From: JAKFDI01 sp036676235
Lineage (GTDB): Bacteria; Pseudomonadota; Gammaproteobacteria; Burkholderiales; Burkholderiaceae_C
Length of the DNA stretch: 64,000 nt
Direction of reading: 5' to 3'
NCBI GenBank assembly: GCA_036676235.1
Contig: JAKFDI010000056.1
Location: 32,358-96,357 of the forward strand
Shown: positions 48,235-56,960 of the stretch, in pieces
How the letters are laid out: each line of letters starts with the position of its first letter
How positions within the stretch are numbered: position 1 is the stretch's first letter
The notes under the pieces: model-generated
Database searches by the model: none
Told to the model about the DNA's origin: nothing
The model's input: the letters and a program-made list of their open reading frames with translations, nothing else
Program-made: the position numbers and the translations under genes

Positions 48235-49072
48235 GCCAGTTGGTCCGCATCGCGATCCACAGCTTGCGCACCGGCGTGAGCGAGATGCGCTGGTGCAGCA
48301 CGCGAAAGTCTTCGGATTCGATCTCGCGCAGCAGGGTGCGGTAGATGTTGGCCATCATCAGCCCGGGCTTCTGCGGGCGGCGATCCTGGTCGGGCAGCAG
48401 GGCGAGTGCTTCGTCGTAGAGGCGATGCGCGCGCTCGGCCTGAAATTTCATCAAGGCGGTGAAGCGCTCGCTGTAGCCGTAGGGCGCCGAGCGGTTGAGG
48501 ATCTCGTGCGCCTTCACGTCGAACTGCTGCAGCTCCGACAACGGCAGGTAGATGCGCCCGCGCCGGGCGTCGTCGCCCACGTCGCGAATGATGTTGGTGA
48601 GCTGCATGGCAAGCCCCAGCCGGTGCGCGTACTGCACCGTGGTGTCGCTCGTGCGCCCGAAGATGTTGGCCGCCACCTCGCCGACGATGCCGGCCACCAG
48701 ATGGCAGTAGCGCTGCAGCCCGGCGTAGTCGAGGAAGCGGCTTTGCTCAAGGTCGGTCTGGCAGCCCTCGATCACCGCGAGCAGGTGCCGCGCCTCGATG
48801 GCGTAGGGCTCGATGTGCGGCACGAGTGCCTTCATGGCCGGATGGCTGGGCCGGCCGGCGAAGGTCTCGCCGACTTCGCGGCGCCACCACGCGAGCTTGG
48901 TGGCGGCCACGGTGGGATCGCTCACCTCGTCGACCACATCGTCCACCTCGCGGCAGAAGGCATAGAAGGCGGTGATGGCCGCGCGTCGCGGCGCGGGCAG
49001 AAACTTGAAGGCGTAGTAGAAGCTGGAGCCGCTTTGCACCGCCTTGTCCTGGACGTACTGCTCGGGCGTCAT
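48224..49072 (-). CDS. hpnD: Presqualene diphosphate synthase
   Basis: The 282-residue trans-isoprenyl synthase joins two farnesyl diphosphates into presqualene diphosphate. Two aspartate-rich motifs are seen: AFCREVDDVVDEVSD near residue 40 and NIIRDVGDDARRGRIYLP near 165. They bind Mg-diphosphate. GSSFYYAFKFLPAPRRAAI is the N-terminal family block. The start is ATG 49072, overlapping the hpnC stop by ATGA. The frame is open far upstream but is then out of phase with hpnC. It overlaps hpnE by 11 bases at its end. Confidence 0.94.
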   Translation of the reverse strand: MTPEQYVQDKAVQSGSSFYYAFKFLPAPRRAAITAFYAFCREVDDVVDEVSDPTVAATKLAWWRREVGETFAGRPSHPAMKALVPHIEPYAIEARHLLAVIEGCQTDLEQSRFLDYAGLQRYCHLVAGIVGEVAANIFGRTSDTTVQYAHRLGLAMQLTNIIRDVGDDARRGRIYLPLSELQQFDVKAHEILNRSAPYGYSERFTALMKFQAERAHRLYDEALALLPDQDRRPQKPGLMMANIYRTLLREIESEDFRVLHQRISLTPVRKLWIAMRTNWRGR

Positions 49073-49932
49073 GCGGTCATCCTGGTGGTGCGCGTGGTGG
49101 CAGCCGGCATGCGCGCCGCGCGCCACAGCAGGCGCGGGCCGTCGTGCCAATGCAGCTTCGGCCGCGTGCGCAGGGTGTCGTGCTGCAGTGCTTCGATCTT
49201 GTCGAGCACACGCAGCCCACCCTGAACCACGAGGCGCAGCTCCCAGCCGGCGCGGCCGGGCAGGGCGTGCACGAGCGGTGCGCCTTCGTTCATCAGCGTG
49301 CGCGCCCAGCGGCACAGGTCGGCCACCAGCCGGCGCACGGCCGGGCTGTCGTCGTGCTGCAGCAGTGACTCGGGCGTTACGCCGTATCGGGCGCAGTCCG
49401 TCAGGGGCGGGTAGAGGCGTCCCCGCGTGGTGTCCGTGCCCAAGTCCTGCCAGAAGTTGATGAGCTGCAGTGCGGAGCAGACGGCGTCGGACTGCCGCAG
49501 CGCCGTCTCGCCGCTCACGCCATACAGATGCAGCAGCAGCCGGCCCACCGGGTTGGCCGAGCGGCGGCAGTAGTCGAGCAGTTCGGTGCGGTCGGTGTAG
49601 CGCTGTTTGATCAAGTCCTGCTCGAAGGCATCGAGCAGGTCGTGCAGCAACGGCACCGGCAAGGCGAAGGCGGCAATGGCTTCGGCCAGCGGGGCGAACA
49701 CACGTGCCCAACGCGGCGAGAAGGCGGCGCCGGCGGCCGCGGCGTCGAGATCGCGGCGGTAGTCGGCCAGCTCGGCCAGGCGCTGGGCCGGTGTGGCGCT
49801 GCCTTCGTCGGCGATGTCGTCGGCGGTGCGCGCGAACCAGTAGATCGCGCCCACGGCCGGCCGCAGATGCGGCGGGCACAGCAGCGAAGCAACGGGAAAG
49901 TTTTCGTAGTGATCGACGGGCACGGCGCGCAT
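49069..49932 (-). CDS. hpnC: Hydroxysqualene synthase
   Basis: The 287-residue paralogue of HpnD converts presqualene diphosphate to hydroxysqualene. Motifs are VGAIYWFARTADDIADEGSA near residue 30 and LINFWQDLGTDTTRGRLYPP near 165. The N-terminus VDHYENFPVASLLCPPHLRP is typical of HpnC. The start at 49932 is supported by AGGAG eight bases upstream. A longer form from 50019 is open but would read through the divergent efflux promoter. It is first in hpnC-hpnD-hpnE, coupled by overlap. Confidence 0.93.
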   Translation of the reverse strand: MRAVPVDHYENFPVASLLCPPHLRPAVGAIYWFARTADDIADEGSATPAQRLAELADYRRDLDAAAAGAAFSPRWARVFAPLAEAIAAFALPVPLLHDLLDAFEQDLIKQRYTDRTELLDYCRRSANPVGRLLLHLYGVSGETALRQSDAVCSALQLINFWQDLGTDTTRGRLYPPLTDCARYGVTPESLLQHDDSPAVRRLVADLCRWARTLMNEGAPLVHALPGRAGWELRLVVQGGLRVLDKIEALQHDTLRTRPKLHWHDGPRLLWRAARMPAATTRTTRMTA

Positions 49933-49981
49933 TGTCCACTCCTGCCATGGGGAGGCCGCTCGCGCGGCAGGCTGCGCGCAA

Positions 49982-50010
49982 TTGACACTGCGCAGTGCGC
50001 TGAATACATT
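49982..50010 (+). promoter_or_regulatory. Strong sigma-70 promoter of the RND efflux operon
   Basis: A consensus TTGACA (49982-49987), 17 bases, then TACATT (50005-50010). The transcript would start around 50017, inside the adjoining palindrome, leaving a leader of about 125 bases. Confidence 0.8.
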
Positions 50011-50028
50011 ACTGACCAATCAGTCAGT
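50011..50028. promoter_or_regulatory. TetR-type operator over the efflux start site
   Basis: ACTGAC-CAATCA-GTCAGT is a perfect 6-base dyad with a 6-base spacer, directly abutting the -10 box. AcrR/TetR-family repressors of RND pumps commonly bind dyads with TGAC/GTCA half sites at such positions. No tetR gene is within the window. Confidence 0.65.
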
Positions 50029-50140
50029 TATCCGTCGAAGCATCGGGCGCGGTGCCGGGTGTACCGGCTCCGCACGCGCACCGGCTGCCTCCGATCACCT
50101 CGCCACTTTGCCCGCGCGCCCTGGGCGCCAAGGACGATTC

Positions 50141-51304
50141 ATGCGTCAAGCACTTCTATTCACGATCGCTCTCGCCGCCTTGGCGGGATGCGGTCGCAAC
50201 GAGCCGCCGCCCGAGCCCGTGCGTGCCGTCCGCACGATGACCGTGACCGACGATTCCGCCGGCACCGTCCACGAATATGCCGCCGAGGTGCGCGCGCGCA
50301 CGGAATCGCGGCTCGGCTTTCGCATCGGCGGCAAGATCGTGCGGCGCAACGTCGACCTCGGCAGTGCGGTGAAGGCGGGTCAGGTGCTCGCCCAGCTCGA
50401 CCCGCAAGACATGCGCCTCGGCCGCGACGCCGCCCGTGCCTCGCTGGTGGCGGCCAAGGCCAACCTCGAACAGACGCAGGCCGACTACAAGCGCTTCAAG
50501 GAACTGCGCGACCAGGGCTTCATCAGCTCGGCGGAGCTGGAACGCCGCCAGACGGCGCTCAACACCGCGCAGGCGCAGTACGACCAGGCGCGCGCGCAAT
50601 CCAACGTGCAGGGGAACCAGGCGGAGTACACCTCGCTCGTCGCCGACGCGGCGGGCGTGGTCACCGCCGTCGAGGCCGAGCCGGGCATGGTGGTGGCCGC
50701 GGGCACGCCGGTCATCCGGCTCGCGCACGACGGCCCGCGCGACGTGGTGTTCTCGGTGCCCGAAGACAAGGTGGCGCTCGTCAAGAAGCTCAGCACGCAG
50801 AAGGACCGCTTCTCGGTGCGCTTGTGGGGCGACGGCCGCACGCTGCCAGCCACGGTGCGCGAGATCGCCGCAGCCGCCGACCCGCTCACGCGCACCTTCA
50901 CCGTCAAGGCAGATATCGGCTCGGGCGCCGCCGCGGGCGTCAGCCTCGGCCAGACGGCCACGGTGCTGGTGGCCACGCCTCAATCGGCCGGCGTGACCAA
51001 GCTGCCGCTGTCGGCGCTGAAGGAGGAGCAGGGCGGCACCATCGTGTGGGTGGTCGACAAAGCGACGATGACGGTGAAGCCGCAGCCGGTGCGCGTGTCC
51101 GGCGTCGACGGCAACGAGGCCGTGATCGACGAGGGCTTGAGCGCCGGGCAGGTGGTGGTCACCGCCGGGGTGCACGTGCTCAACCCGGGGCAGAAGGTCA
51201 AGCTGTACGGCGGCGTGAACGGCAACGGCTCGCCGCAGCAGGAGCAGAAGCAGCCGGCGGCAGTCGCACCGATCGGGGCGGCCAGCGCCTCGGCCGCCAA
51301 GTGA
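50141..51304 (+). CDS. RND efflux periplasmic adaptor (membrane fusion protein), lipoprotein
   Basis: The 387-residue adaptor links an inner-membrane RND pump to an outer-membrane channel. The N-terminus is a textbook lipoprotein signal, with lipobox LAGC and Cys17. A biotinyl-lipoyl-like half (RNVDLGSAVKAGQVLAQLDP), a coiled-coil hairpin (about 95-160, ARASLVAAKANLEQTQADYK) and the returning half (VTAVEAEPGMVVAAGTPVIR) follow in order. The C-terminal beta-barrel is normal, and the last 30 residues are Gln/Ala/Pro rich. AAGGA precedes the ATG. The pump gene starts 10 bases downstream. No outer-membrane TolC-like gene follows. Confidence 0.93.
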   Translation: MRQALLFTIALAALAGCGRNEPPPEPVRAVRTMTVTDDSAGTVHEYAAEVRARTESRLGFRIGGKIVRRNVDLGSAVKAGQVLAQLDPQDMRLGRDAARASLVAAKANLEQTQADYKRFKELRDQGFISSAELERRQTALNTAQAQYDQARAQSNVQGNQAEYTSLVADAAGVVTAVEAEPGMVVAAGTPVIRLAHDGPRDVVFSVPEDKVALVKKLSTQKDRFSVRLWGDGRTLPATVREIAAAADPLTRTFTVKADIGSGAAAGVSLGQTATVLVATPQSAGVTKLPLSALKEEQGGTIVWVVDKATMTVKPQPVRVSGVDGNEAVIDEGLSAGQVVVTAGVHVLNPGQKVKLYGGVNGNGSPQQEQKQPAAVAPIGAASASAAK

Positions 51305-51314
51305 GCACGGCCCG

Positions 51315-54300
51315 ATGAGCACCTCCGACCGTCAACCGACGCCGCCCGCCGAAGTGCGGCAGCGTTTCAACATCTCCCGCTGGGCGCTCGAGCACGCGGC
51401 ACTCACGCGCTACCTGCTGGTGGTGCTGATGGTGCTGGGCATGGCCGCCTATTTCCAGCTCGGGCAGGACGAAGACCCGCCGTTCACCTTCCGCGCGATG
51501 GTGGTGCAGGCCTACTGGCCGGGCGCCACCGCGCAGCAGGTCGCCGACCAGGTGACCGACAAGATCGAGAAGACGCTGCAGGAGGTGCCTTACGCCGACA
51601 AGATCCGCAGCTACTCCAAGCCGGGCGAGACGGTCATCATCTTCAACGTGCGCGACTCGGCGCCGCCCCAGGAGATACAGCAGGTCTTCTACACGGTGCG
51701 CAAGAAGGTCGGCGACATGCGCGGCACCCTGCCGGCGGGCGTGATCGGGCCGTTCTTCAACGACGAGTTCGGCGATGTCTACGGCACGATCTACGCCCTG
51801 GCGAGCGACGGCTTCAGCTACGGCCAGCTGAAAGATCACGCCGACCTCGTGCGCCAGCGGCTCTTGAGGGTTCCCGACGTGAAGAAGGTCGAGCTCTTCG
51901 GCGTGCAGGAAGAGAAGATCTTTGTCGAGATCTCGCAGAAGCGCCTGGCGCAGCTCGGGCTCGACATGGGCACCGTGCTGCAGCAGATCGGCCAGCAGAA
52001 CGCGGTCGAGTTCGCCGGGGTCATCGACTCGCCGACCGACTACGTGCAGGTGCGCGTGGGCGGGCAGTTCACGAGCGTCGAGGAGCTCGAGGCCTTTCCG
52101 ATGCGCGCCGGCGGCAGCAGCCTGCGGCTGGGCGACATCGCGACCATCAAGCGCGGCTACGTCGACCCGCCCCAGGTGAAGGTGCGCGACCAAGGCCGCG
52201 AGGTGATCGCGCTCGGCGTCTCGATGGCCAAGGGCGGCGACATCATCGCCATGGGCGAATCGCTGAAGACGGCGGTGGCCGATATCCGGGCCGACCTGCC
52301 GGTGGGCATCGAGATGCGGCAGTTCCAGGACCAGTCGACCATCGTCGCGAAGTCGATCCTCGAATTCATCGGCGTGCTGATCGAGGCGATCGTGATCGTG
52401 CTTGCGGTGAGCTTTCTCAGCCTCGGGCTGCACCGCAAGCCCGGCACCTGGCGCTTCACCATCGACTGGCGGCCGGGCCTGGTGGTGGGCATCGCCATCC
52501 CGCTGGTGCTCGCCATCACCTTCGTCACGATGTACTACTGGGGCATCGGGCTGCACAAGGTGTCGCTGGGCTCGCTCATCATCGCGCTCGGGCTGCTGGT
52601 GGACGACGCCATCATTGCCGTCGAGATGATGGTGCGCAAGCTCGAAGAGGGCTATGACAAGGTGCGCGCCGCCACCTTCGCCTACGAGGCGACCGCGATG
52701 CCGATGCTCACCGGCACGCTGATCACCGCGGTGGGCTTCCTGCCGATCGGTCTGGCGCAGTCGTCGACGGGCGAATACACCTTCGCCATCTTTGCCGTCA
52801 CCGCGGCGGCGCTGCTGATCTCGTGGATCGTCTCGGTCTACTTCGTGCCGTACCTCGGCATCCTGATCTTGAAGGCGAAGCCGCACGGCGCCGACCAGCC
52901 GCACGAGCTCTTCGACACGCCGTTCTACAACCGCTTTCGTGCCACGGTGAACTGGTGCGTGCGGCGCCGATGGCTCGCGATCGGGCTCACGGTGGCGTCG
53001 CTGGTGCTCGGCATCTTCGGCATGACGCGGGTGCAGAACCAGTTCTTCCCCGATTCGGCGCGGCCGGAAATCCTCGTCGACCTGTGGTATCCCGAAGGCA
53101 CCTCGTTCTCGGCCAACGAGGCGGTGACGAAGCGGGTGGAGACGCGGCTGATGTCGCTCGACGGCGTGCAGCGCGTCACCACCTGGGTGGGCAGCGGCGT
53201 GCCGCGCTTCGCGCTGCCGCTCGACCAGATCTTTCCGCAGAGCAACGTGAGCCAGATGGTGCTGGTGCCCGAGGACATGGCCGCGCGGGAGCGCCTGCGC
53301 CGCGAGCTGCCGGCGTTGCTGGCGAACGAGTTTCCGGAACTGCGCGGGCGCGCCAAGTTGTTGCCCAACGGGCCGCCGGTGGCCTATCCGGTGCAGTTTC
53401 GCGTGGTCGGCCCCGACCCGGCGCAGGTGCGCATCTACGCCGACCAGGTGAAGGCGGTGATGCTGGAGAACCCGAACTTGCGGGGCGTCAACGACAACTG
53501 GAACGAATCGGTGAAGGCGGTGCACCTGGAGATCGACCAGGACAAGGCGCGCGCTCTCGGCGTGTCCAGCCAGTCGATCGCGCAGGCCGCGCGCACCGTC
53601 AACAGCGGTACCACCTTCGGCCAGTTCCGCGACGGCGACAAGCTCATCGACATCGTGCTGCGCCAGCCGCCCGAAGACCGCAACGAACTCAGCGATTTCG
53701 CCAACGCCTACGTGCCCACGGCGTCCGGGCGCAGCATTCCGCTCAGCCAGATTGCCAAGGCGAGCTTCGTCTGGGAGCCGGGCGTGTTGTGGCGGGAGAA
53801 CCGCGACTACGCGGCCACGGTGCAGGGTGACATCGTCGAAGGCCTGCAGGGCGCCACGGTGACCGAGCAGATCGACCCGCAGCTCGATCCGATCCGAGAG
53901 GCCATGCCGCCGGGCTACGACATCCAGATTGCCGGCGCGGTGGAAGAAAGCAGCAAGGGGCAGGATTCGATCATCGCCGGCGCGCCGCTGATGCTCTTCA
54001 TCATGTTCACGCTGCTGATGCTGCAACTGCACAGCATGAGCCGCTCCGTGCTGGTGTTCCTGACCGGGCCGCTCGGCATCGCCGGCGTGGCGGCGGCGCT
54101 GCTCATCACGGGGCAGCCCTTCGGCTTCGTCGCGCTGCTCGGGGTGATCGCGCTCATCGGCATGATCATGCGCAACGCCGTGATCCTGATCGATCAGATC
54201 GAGCAGGACCGGGCGCGCGGCGTGCCCACCTGGGACGCGATCGTCGAGGCCGCGGTGCGGCGCTTCCGCCCCATCATTCTGACCGCGGCAGCGGCGGTGC

Positions 54301-54530
54301 TGGCGATGATTCCGTTGTCGCGCACCGGCTTCTGGGGGCCGATGGCAGTGGCCATCATGGGCGGGCTGATCGTCGCCACTGTGCTCACGCTGCTGTCGTT
54401 GCCGGCCATGTATGCCGCGTGGTTCCGCGTCAAGCGCGAGCCGCGTGCGCCGGCCGACGAGGTGCCGCCGCCGGCCACCGGCGATGGCTCGGAGTCGGAA
54501 TTCCCGCCCACCGAGTTCGCGCCTCGCTGA
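51315..54530 (+). CDS. RND multidrug efflux transporter, inner-membrane pump
   Basis: The 1071-residue HAE-1/AcrB-like proton antiporter has the usual twelve membrane helices: TM1 near 30-48 (LTRYLLVVLMVLGMAAYFQL), TM2-6 near 345-545, TM7 near 555 and TM8-12 near 890-1040, with two large periplasmic loops. The TM4 proton-relay segment reads SLIIALGLLVDDAIIAVEMM, with the paired aspartates DD. The sequence is closer to the heavy-metal/VexF-like and broadly acting efflux branch than to AcrB itself, and the substrate cannot be named. It is coupled to the adaptor gene. The promoter and palindrome at 49982-50028 probably control both. Confidence 0.93.
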   Translation: MSTSDRQPTPPAEVRQRFNISRWALEHAALTRYLLVVLMVLGMAAYFQLGQDEDPPFTFRAMVVQAYWPGATAQQVADQVTDKIEKTLQEVPYADKIRSYSKPGETVIIFNVRDSAPPQEIQQVFYTVRKKVGDMRGTLPAGVIGPFFNDEFGDVYGTIYALASDGFSYGQLKDHADLVRQRLLRVPDVKKVELFGVQEEKIFVEISQKRLAQLGLDMGTVLQQIGQQNAVEFAGVIDSPTDYVQVRVGGQFTSVEELEAFPMRAGGSSLRLGDIATIKRGYVDPPQVKVRDQGREVIALGVSMAKGGDIIAMGESLKTAVADIRADLPVGIEMRQFQDQSTIVAKSILEFIGVLIEAIVIVLAVSFLSLGLHRKPGTWRFTIDWRPGLVVGIAIPLVLAITFVTMYYWGIGLHKVSLGSLIIALGLLVDDAIIAVEMMVRKLEEGYDKVRAATFAYEATAMPMLTGTLITAVGFLPIGLAQSSTGEYTFAIFAVTAAALLISWIVSVYFVPYLGILILKAKPHGADQPHELFDTPFYNRFRATVNWCVRRRWLAIGLTVASLVLGIFGMTRVQNQFFPDSARPEILVDLWYPEGTSFSANEAVTKRVETRLMSLDGVQRVTTWVGSGVPRFALPLDQIFPQSNVSQMVLVPEDMAARERLRRELPALLANEFPELRGRAKLLPNGPPVAYPVQFRVVGPDPAQVRIYADQVKAVMLENPNLRGVNDNWNESVKAVHLEIDQDKARALGVSSQSIAQAARTVNSGTTFGQFRDGDKLIDIVLRQPPEDRNELSDFANAYVPTASGRSIPLSQIAKASFVWEPGVLWRENRDYAATVQGDIVEGLQGATVTEQIDPQLDPIREAMPPGYDIQIAGAVEESSKGQDSIIAGAPLMLFIMFTLLMLQLHSMSRSVLVFLTGPLGIAGVAAALLITGQPFGFVALLGVIALIGMIMRNAVILIDQIEQDRARGVPTWDAIVEAAVRRFRPIILTAAAAVLAMIPLSRTGFWGPMAVAIMGGLIVATVLTLLSLPAMYAAWFRVKREPRAPADEVPPPATGDGSESEFPPTEFAPR

Positions 54531-54664
54531 GGCACGCGGCGTGCGGTGCGGCCGCGCGGCAAGGCTAAAATCCGCGGTTTACCGGATCGCCAGCCTTTCT
54601 CACTGGGGTCGCCACGGCGGCCCCTTCGTACTTCTGTACCCCAAGACGTACTCCCAGACCCAGC

Positions 54665-54751
54665 GCGCGGGTGGCGAAATTGGTAGACGCACCAGGTTTA
54701 GGTCCTGACGCCCTCACGGGTGTGTCGGTTCGAGTCCGACCCCGCGCACCA
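54665..54751 (+). tRNA. tRNA-Leu (anticodon TAG)
   Basis: The acceptor GCGCGGG pairs with CCCGCGC, followed by ACCA encoded in the DNA. The anticodon loop TTTAGGT gives TAG for CTA/CTG-type leucine codons. The long variable arm and the T-arm GTCGG-TTCGAGT-CCGAC are canonical. It sits 25 bases ahead of the trigger factor gene, a common place in betaproteobacteria. TAAAAT near 54566 may be its -10 box. Confidence 0.96.
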
Positions 54752-54776
54752 CCTACAACTCCAGAGAGTCCCTGCT

Positions 54777-56084
54777 ATGGCTGTCACTGTTGAAACCCTC
54801 GAGAAGCTCGAACGCCGCATCACGCTCACGCTGCCGGCCGACCTCATCAAGAACGAAGTCGAGTCGCGCCTGAAGCGCCTGTCGCGCACCGTCAAGGCCA
54901 ACGGCTTTCGCCCCGGCAAGGTGCCGATGAGCGTGGTGGCCCAGCAGTACGGCTACTCGGTGCAGTACGAGGTGATGAACGACAAGGTCGGCCAGGCCTT
55001 CGCCGAAGCCACCTCCGAAGCCAAGCTGCGCGTGGCCGGCGCGCCGCGCATCACCGAGAAGGAAGAAGCGGGCGAGGGCGTCGTGGCCTTCGACGCCACC
55101 TTCGAGGTGTACCCCGAAGTCAAGCTCGGCGACCTGAGCCAGGCCGAAGTTGAGCGCGTGTCGACCGAAGTGACCGAGGAAGCCATCGACAAGACGGTGG
55201 ACATCCTGCGCAAGCAGCGCCGCACCTTCGCGCAGCGTCCGGCGGGCGAAGGCGCGGTCGAAGGCGACCGCGTGACGATCGACTTCGAGGGCAAGATCGA
55301 TGGCGTGCCCTTCGAGGGCGGCCAGGCCGAGGGCTTCCAGTTCCTGATCGGCGAAGGCCAGATGCTCGAGACCTTCGACAAGGCCGTGCGCGGCATGAAG
55401 GCCGGCGAGTCCAAGACTTTCCCGCTGCAGTTCCCCGAGGACTACCAGGGCAAGGACGTGGCCGGCAAGGAAGCTGATTTCCTCGTCACCGTGACGAAGA
55501 TCGAAGCCCAGCACCTGCCGGAAGTGGACGAAGCCTTTGCCAAGTCGCTCGGCATCAAGGACGGCACCGTCGAGGCGCTGCGTGCCGACGTGAAGCGCAA
55601 CCTCGAGCGCGAGGTGAAGTTCCGCGTGCTCGCGCGCAACAAGGGCGCCGTGATGGATGCCCTGGTGAAGGGCGCCGAACTCGAGGTGCCGAACGCGCTG
55701 ATCAACGGCGAAGTCGAACGCCTGATCGAGGGTGCCCGCGCCGACCTCAAGAAGCGCGGCATCAAGGATGCCGAGACGGCACCGATCCCTGCCGAGATGT
55801 TCCAGCCCCAGGCCGAGCGCCGCGTGCGCCTGGGCCTCGTGGTGGCCGAACTCGTGCGCAGCAACAACCTGCAGGCCAAGCCCGAGCAGTTGCAGGCGCA
55901 CATCGAGGAGATGGCGCAAAGCTACGAGAAGCCGGCTGAAGTGGTGCGCTGGTACCTCGGTGACCGTCAGCGCATGGCCGAAGTGGAAGCGGTGGTGATC
56001 GAGAACAACGTCGCCGACTTCGTGCTCGGCCAGGCCAAGGTCACTGACAAGACGCTGCCCTTCGACGAGTTGATGGCTGCCTGA
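54777..56084 (+). CDS. tig: Trigger factor chaperone
   Basis: The 435-residue ribosome-associated chaperone and peptidyl-prolyl isomerase has a ribosome-binding N-terminal domain with the signature region GFRPGKVPMSVVAQQYG near residue 43. The FKBP-type domain is near 155-240 (DRVTIDFEGKIDGVPFEGGQ). The helical C-terminal arms hold the client. Size and order are normal. The ATG at 54777 has a weak AGAGAG site. It heads the tig-clpP-clpX-lon cluster, with a terminator before clpP. Confidence 0.97.
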   Translation: MAVTVETLEKLERRITLTLPADLIKNEVESRLKRLSRTVKANGFRPGKVPMSVVAQQYGYSVQYEVMNDKVGQAFAEATSEAKLRVAGAPRITEKEEAGEGVVAFDATFEVYPEVKLGDLSQAEVERVSTEVTEEAIDKTVDILRKQRRTFAQRPAGEGAVEGDRVTIDFEGKIDGVPFEGGQAEGFQFLIGEGQMLETFDKAVRGMKAGESKTFPLQFPEDYQGKDVAGKEADFLVTVTKIEAQHLPEVDEAFAKSLGIKDGTVEALRADVKRNLEREVKFRVLARNKGAVMDALVKGAELEVPNALINGEVERLIEGARADLKKRGIKDAETAPIPAEMFQPQAERRVRLGLVVAELVRSNNLQAKPEQLQAHIEEMAQSYEKPAEVVRWYLGDRQRMAEVEAVVIENNVADFVLGQAKVTDKTLPFDELMAA

Positions 56085-56104
56085 GCCACGCGCCCGCTGA
56101 AGCA

Positions 56105-56133
56105 GGGCACCGTGCCGCAAGGCCGGTGCCCTT
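56105..56133 (+). terminator. Intrinsic terminator after tig
   Basis: AGGGCACCG / CGGTGCCCT with an 11-base loop, followed by TTGCTTTTCC. It lies 20 bases after the tig stop. Confidence 0.82.
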
Positions 56134-56209
56134 TGCTTTTCCGGCGGGGCGCCCTTGTGGCGGGATAATCCGCCCTGACCTTCCATACGTCTTTTTTCGA
56201 GGATTCCCC

Positions 56210-56836
56210 ATGAGCGCGCTGGACACACAAAGCCTGGGCATGGTGCCCATCGTCATCGAGCAGTCGGGCCGCGGCGAGCGCGCCTACGACATCTATTCGC
56301 GCCTGCTGCGCGAGCGGGTGATCTTCCTGGTCGGGCCGGTCAATGACCAGACCGCCAACGTCGTGGTGGCGCAGCTGTTGTTTCTGGAAAGCGAGAACCC
56401 CGACAAGGACATTTCGCTGTACATCAACTCCCCGGGTGGGTCGGTGAGCGCGGGCATGTCGATCTTCGACACCATGCAGTTCATCAAGCCCGATGTGTCC
56501 ACGCTCTGCATGGGCATTGCCGCGAGCATGGGCTCGTTCCTGCTGATGGCCGGCGCCAAGGGCAAGCGCTTCGCGCTGCCGAACTCGCGCGTGATGATCC
56601 ACCAGCCCTCGGGTGGCGCGCAGGGGCAGGCGACCGATATCGAGATCCATGCGCGCGAGATCCTGAAGACCCGCGAGCAACTCAACAAGATCTACGCCGA
56701 CCGCACCGGCCAGCCCATCGAGAAGATCCGCGCCGACATGGAACGCGACTTCTTCCTCGACCCGGAAGAGGCCAAGAGCTACGGCCTGATCGACCAGGTG
56801 TTGGCGCACCGCACGACGCCTGCCAGCAGCACCTGA
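56210..56836 (+). CDS. clpP: ATP-dependent Clp protease proteolytic subunit
   Basis: The 208-residue serine protease subunit forms the 14-mer chamber used with ClpX or ClpA. The catalytic triad is Ser106 (GIAASMGSFLL), His131 (VMIHQPSGG) and, by alignment, Asp176. A short propeptide is expected before about residue 14. GAGGA lies before the ATG at 56210, and the open frame upstream overlaps the tig terminator. A hairpin separates it from clpX, so partial readthrough or a separate clpX promoter is likely. GATAAT at 56164 is a plausible -10 box. Confidence 0.97.
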   Translation: MSALDTQSLGMVPIVIEQSGRGERAYDIYSRLLRERVIFLVGPVNDQTANVVVAQLLFLESENPDKDISLYINSPGGSVSAGMSIFDTMQFIKPDVSTLCMGIAASMGSFLLMAGAKGKRFALPNSRVMIHQPSGGAQGQATDIEIHAREILKTREQLNKIYADRTGQPIEKIRADMERDFFLDPEEAKSYGLIDQVLAHRTTPASST

Positions 56837-56873
56837 TCCGAGCGCCGCGCCAGCGGCGGAAAACCCATGAAAC

Positions 56874-56904
56874 CGGGCCCTTTTTGTACGCTGGGGCCCG
56901 TTTT
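56874..56904 (+). terminator. Hairpin between clpP and clpX
   Basis: CGGGCCC / GGGCCCG with a 13-base loop, then TTTTCTTTT. It has the form of an intrinsic terminator and would reduce transcription into clpX. Confidence 0.75.
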
Positions 56905-56960
56905 CTTTTGAACTATCATTCCCCGAGCATTCCCCCGCACGCCCACCGACGACATTACCC

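Noticed and set aside
51198..54032. A 944-codon minus-strand frame opposite the RND pump
   Set aside because: It is the His/Arg/Leu-rich mirror of the pump reading frame, with no start signals and no motifs.
54753..56228. A 491-codon minus-strand frame opposite trigger factor
   Set aside because: It is antisense to tig and crosses its terminator. There is no protein family resemblance.
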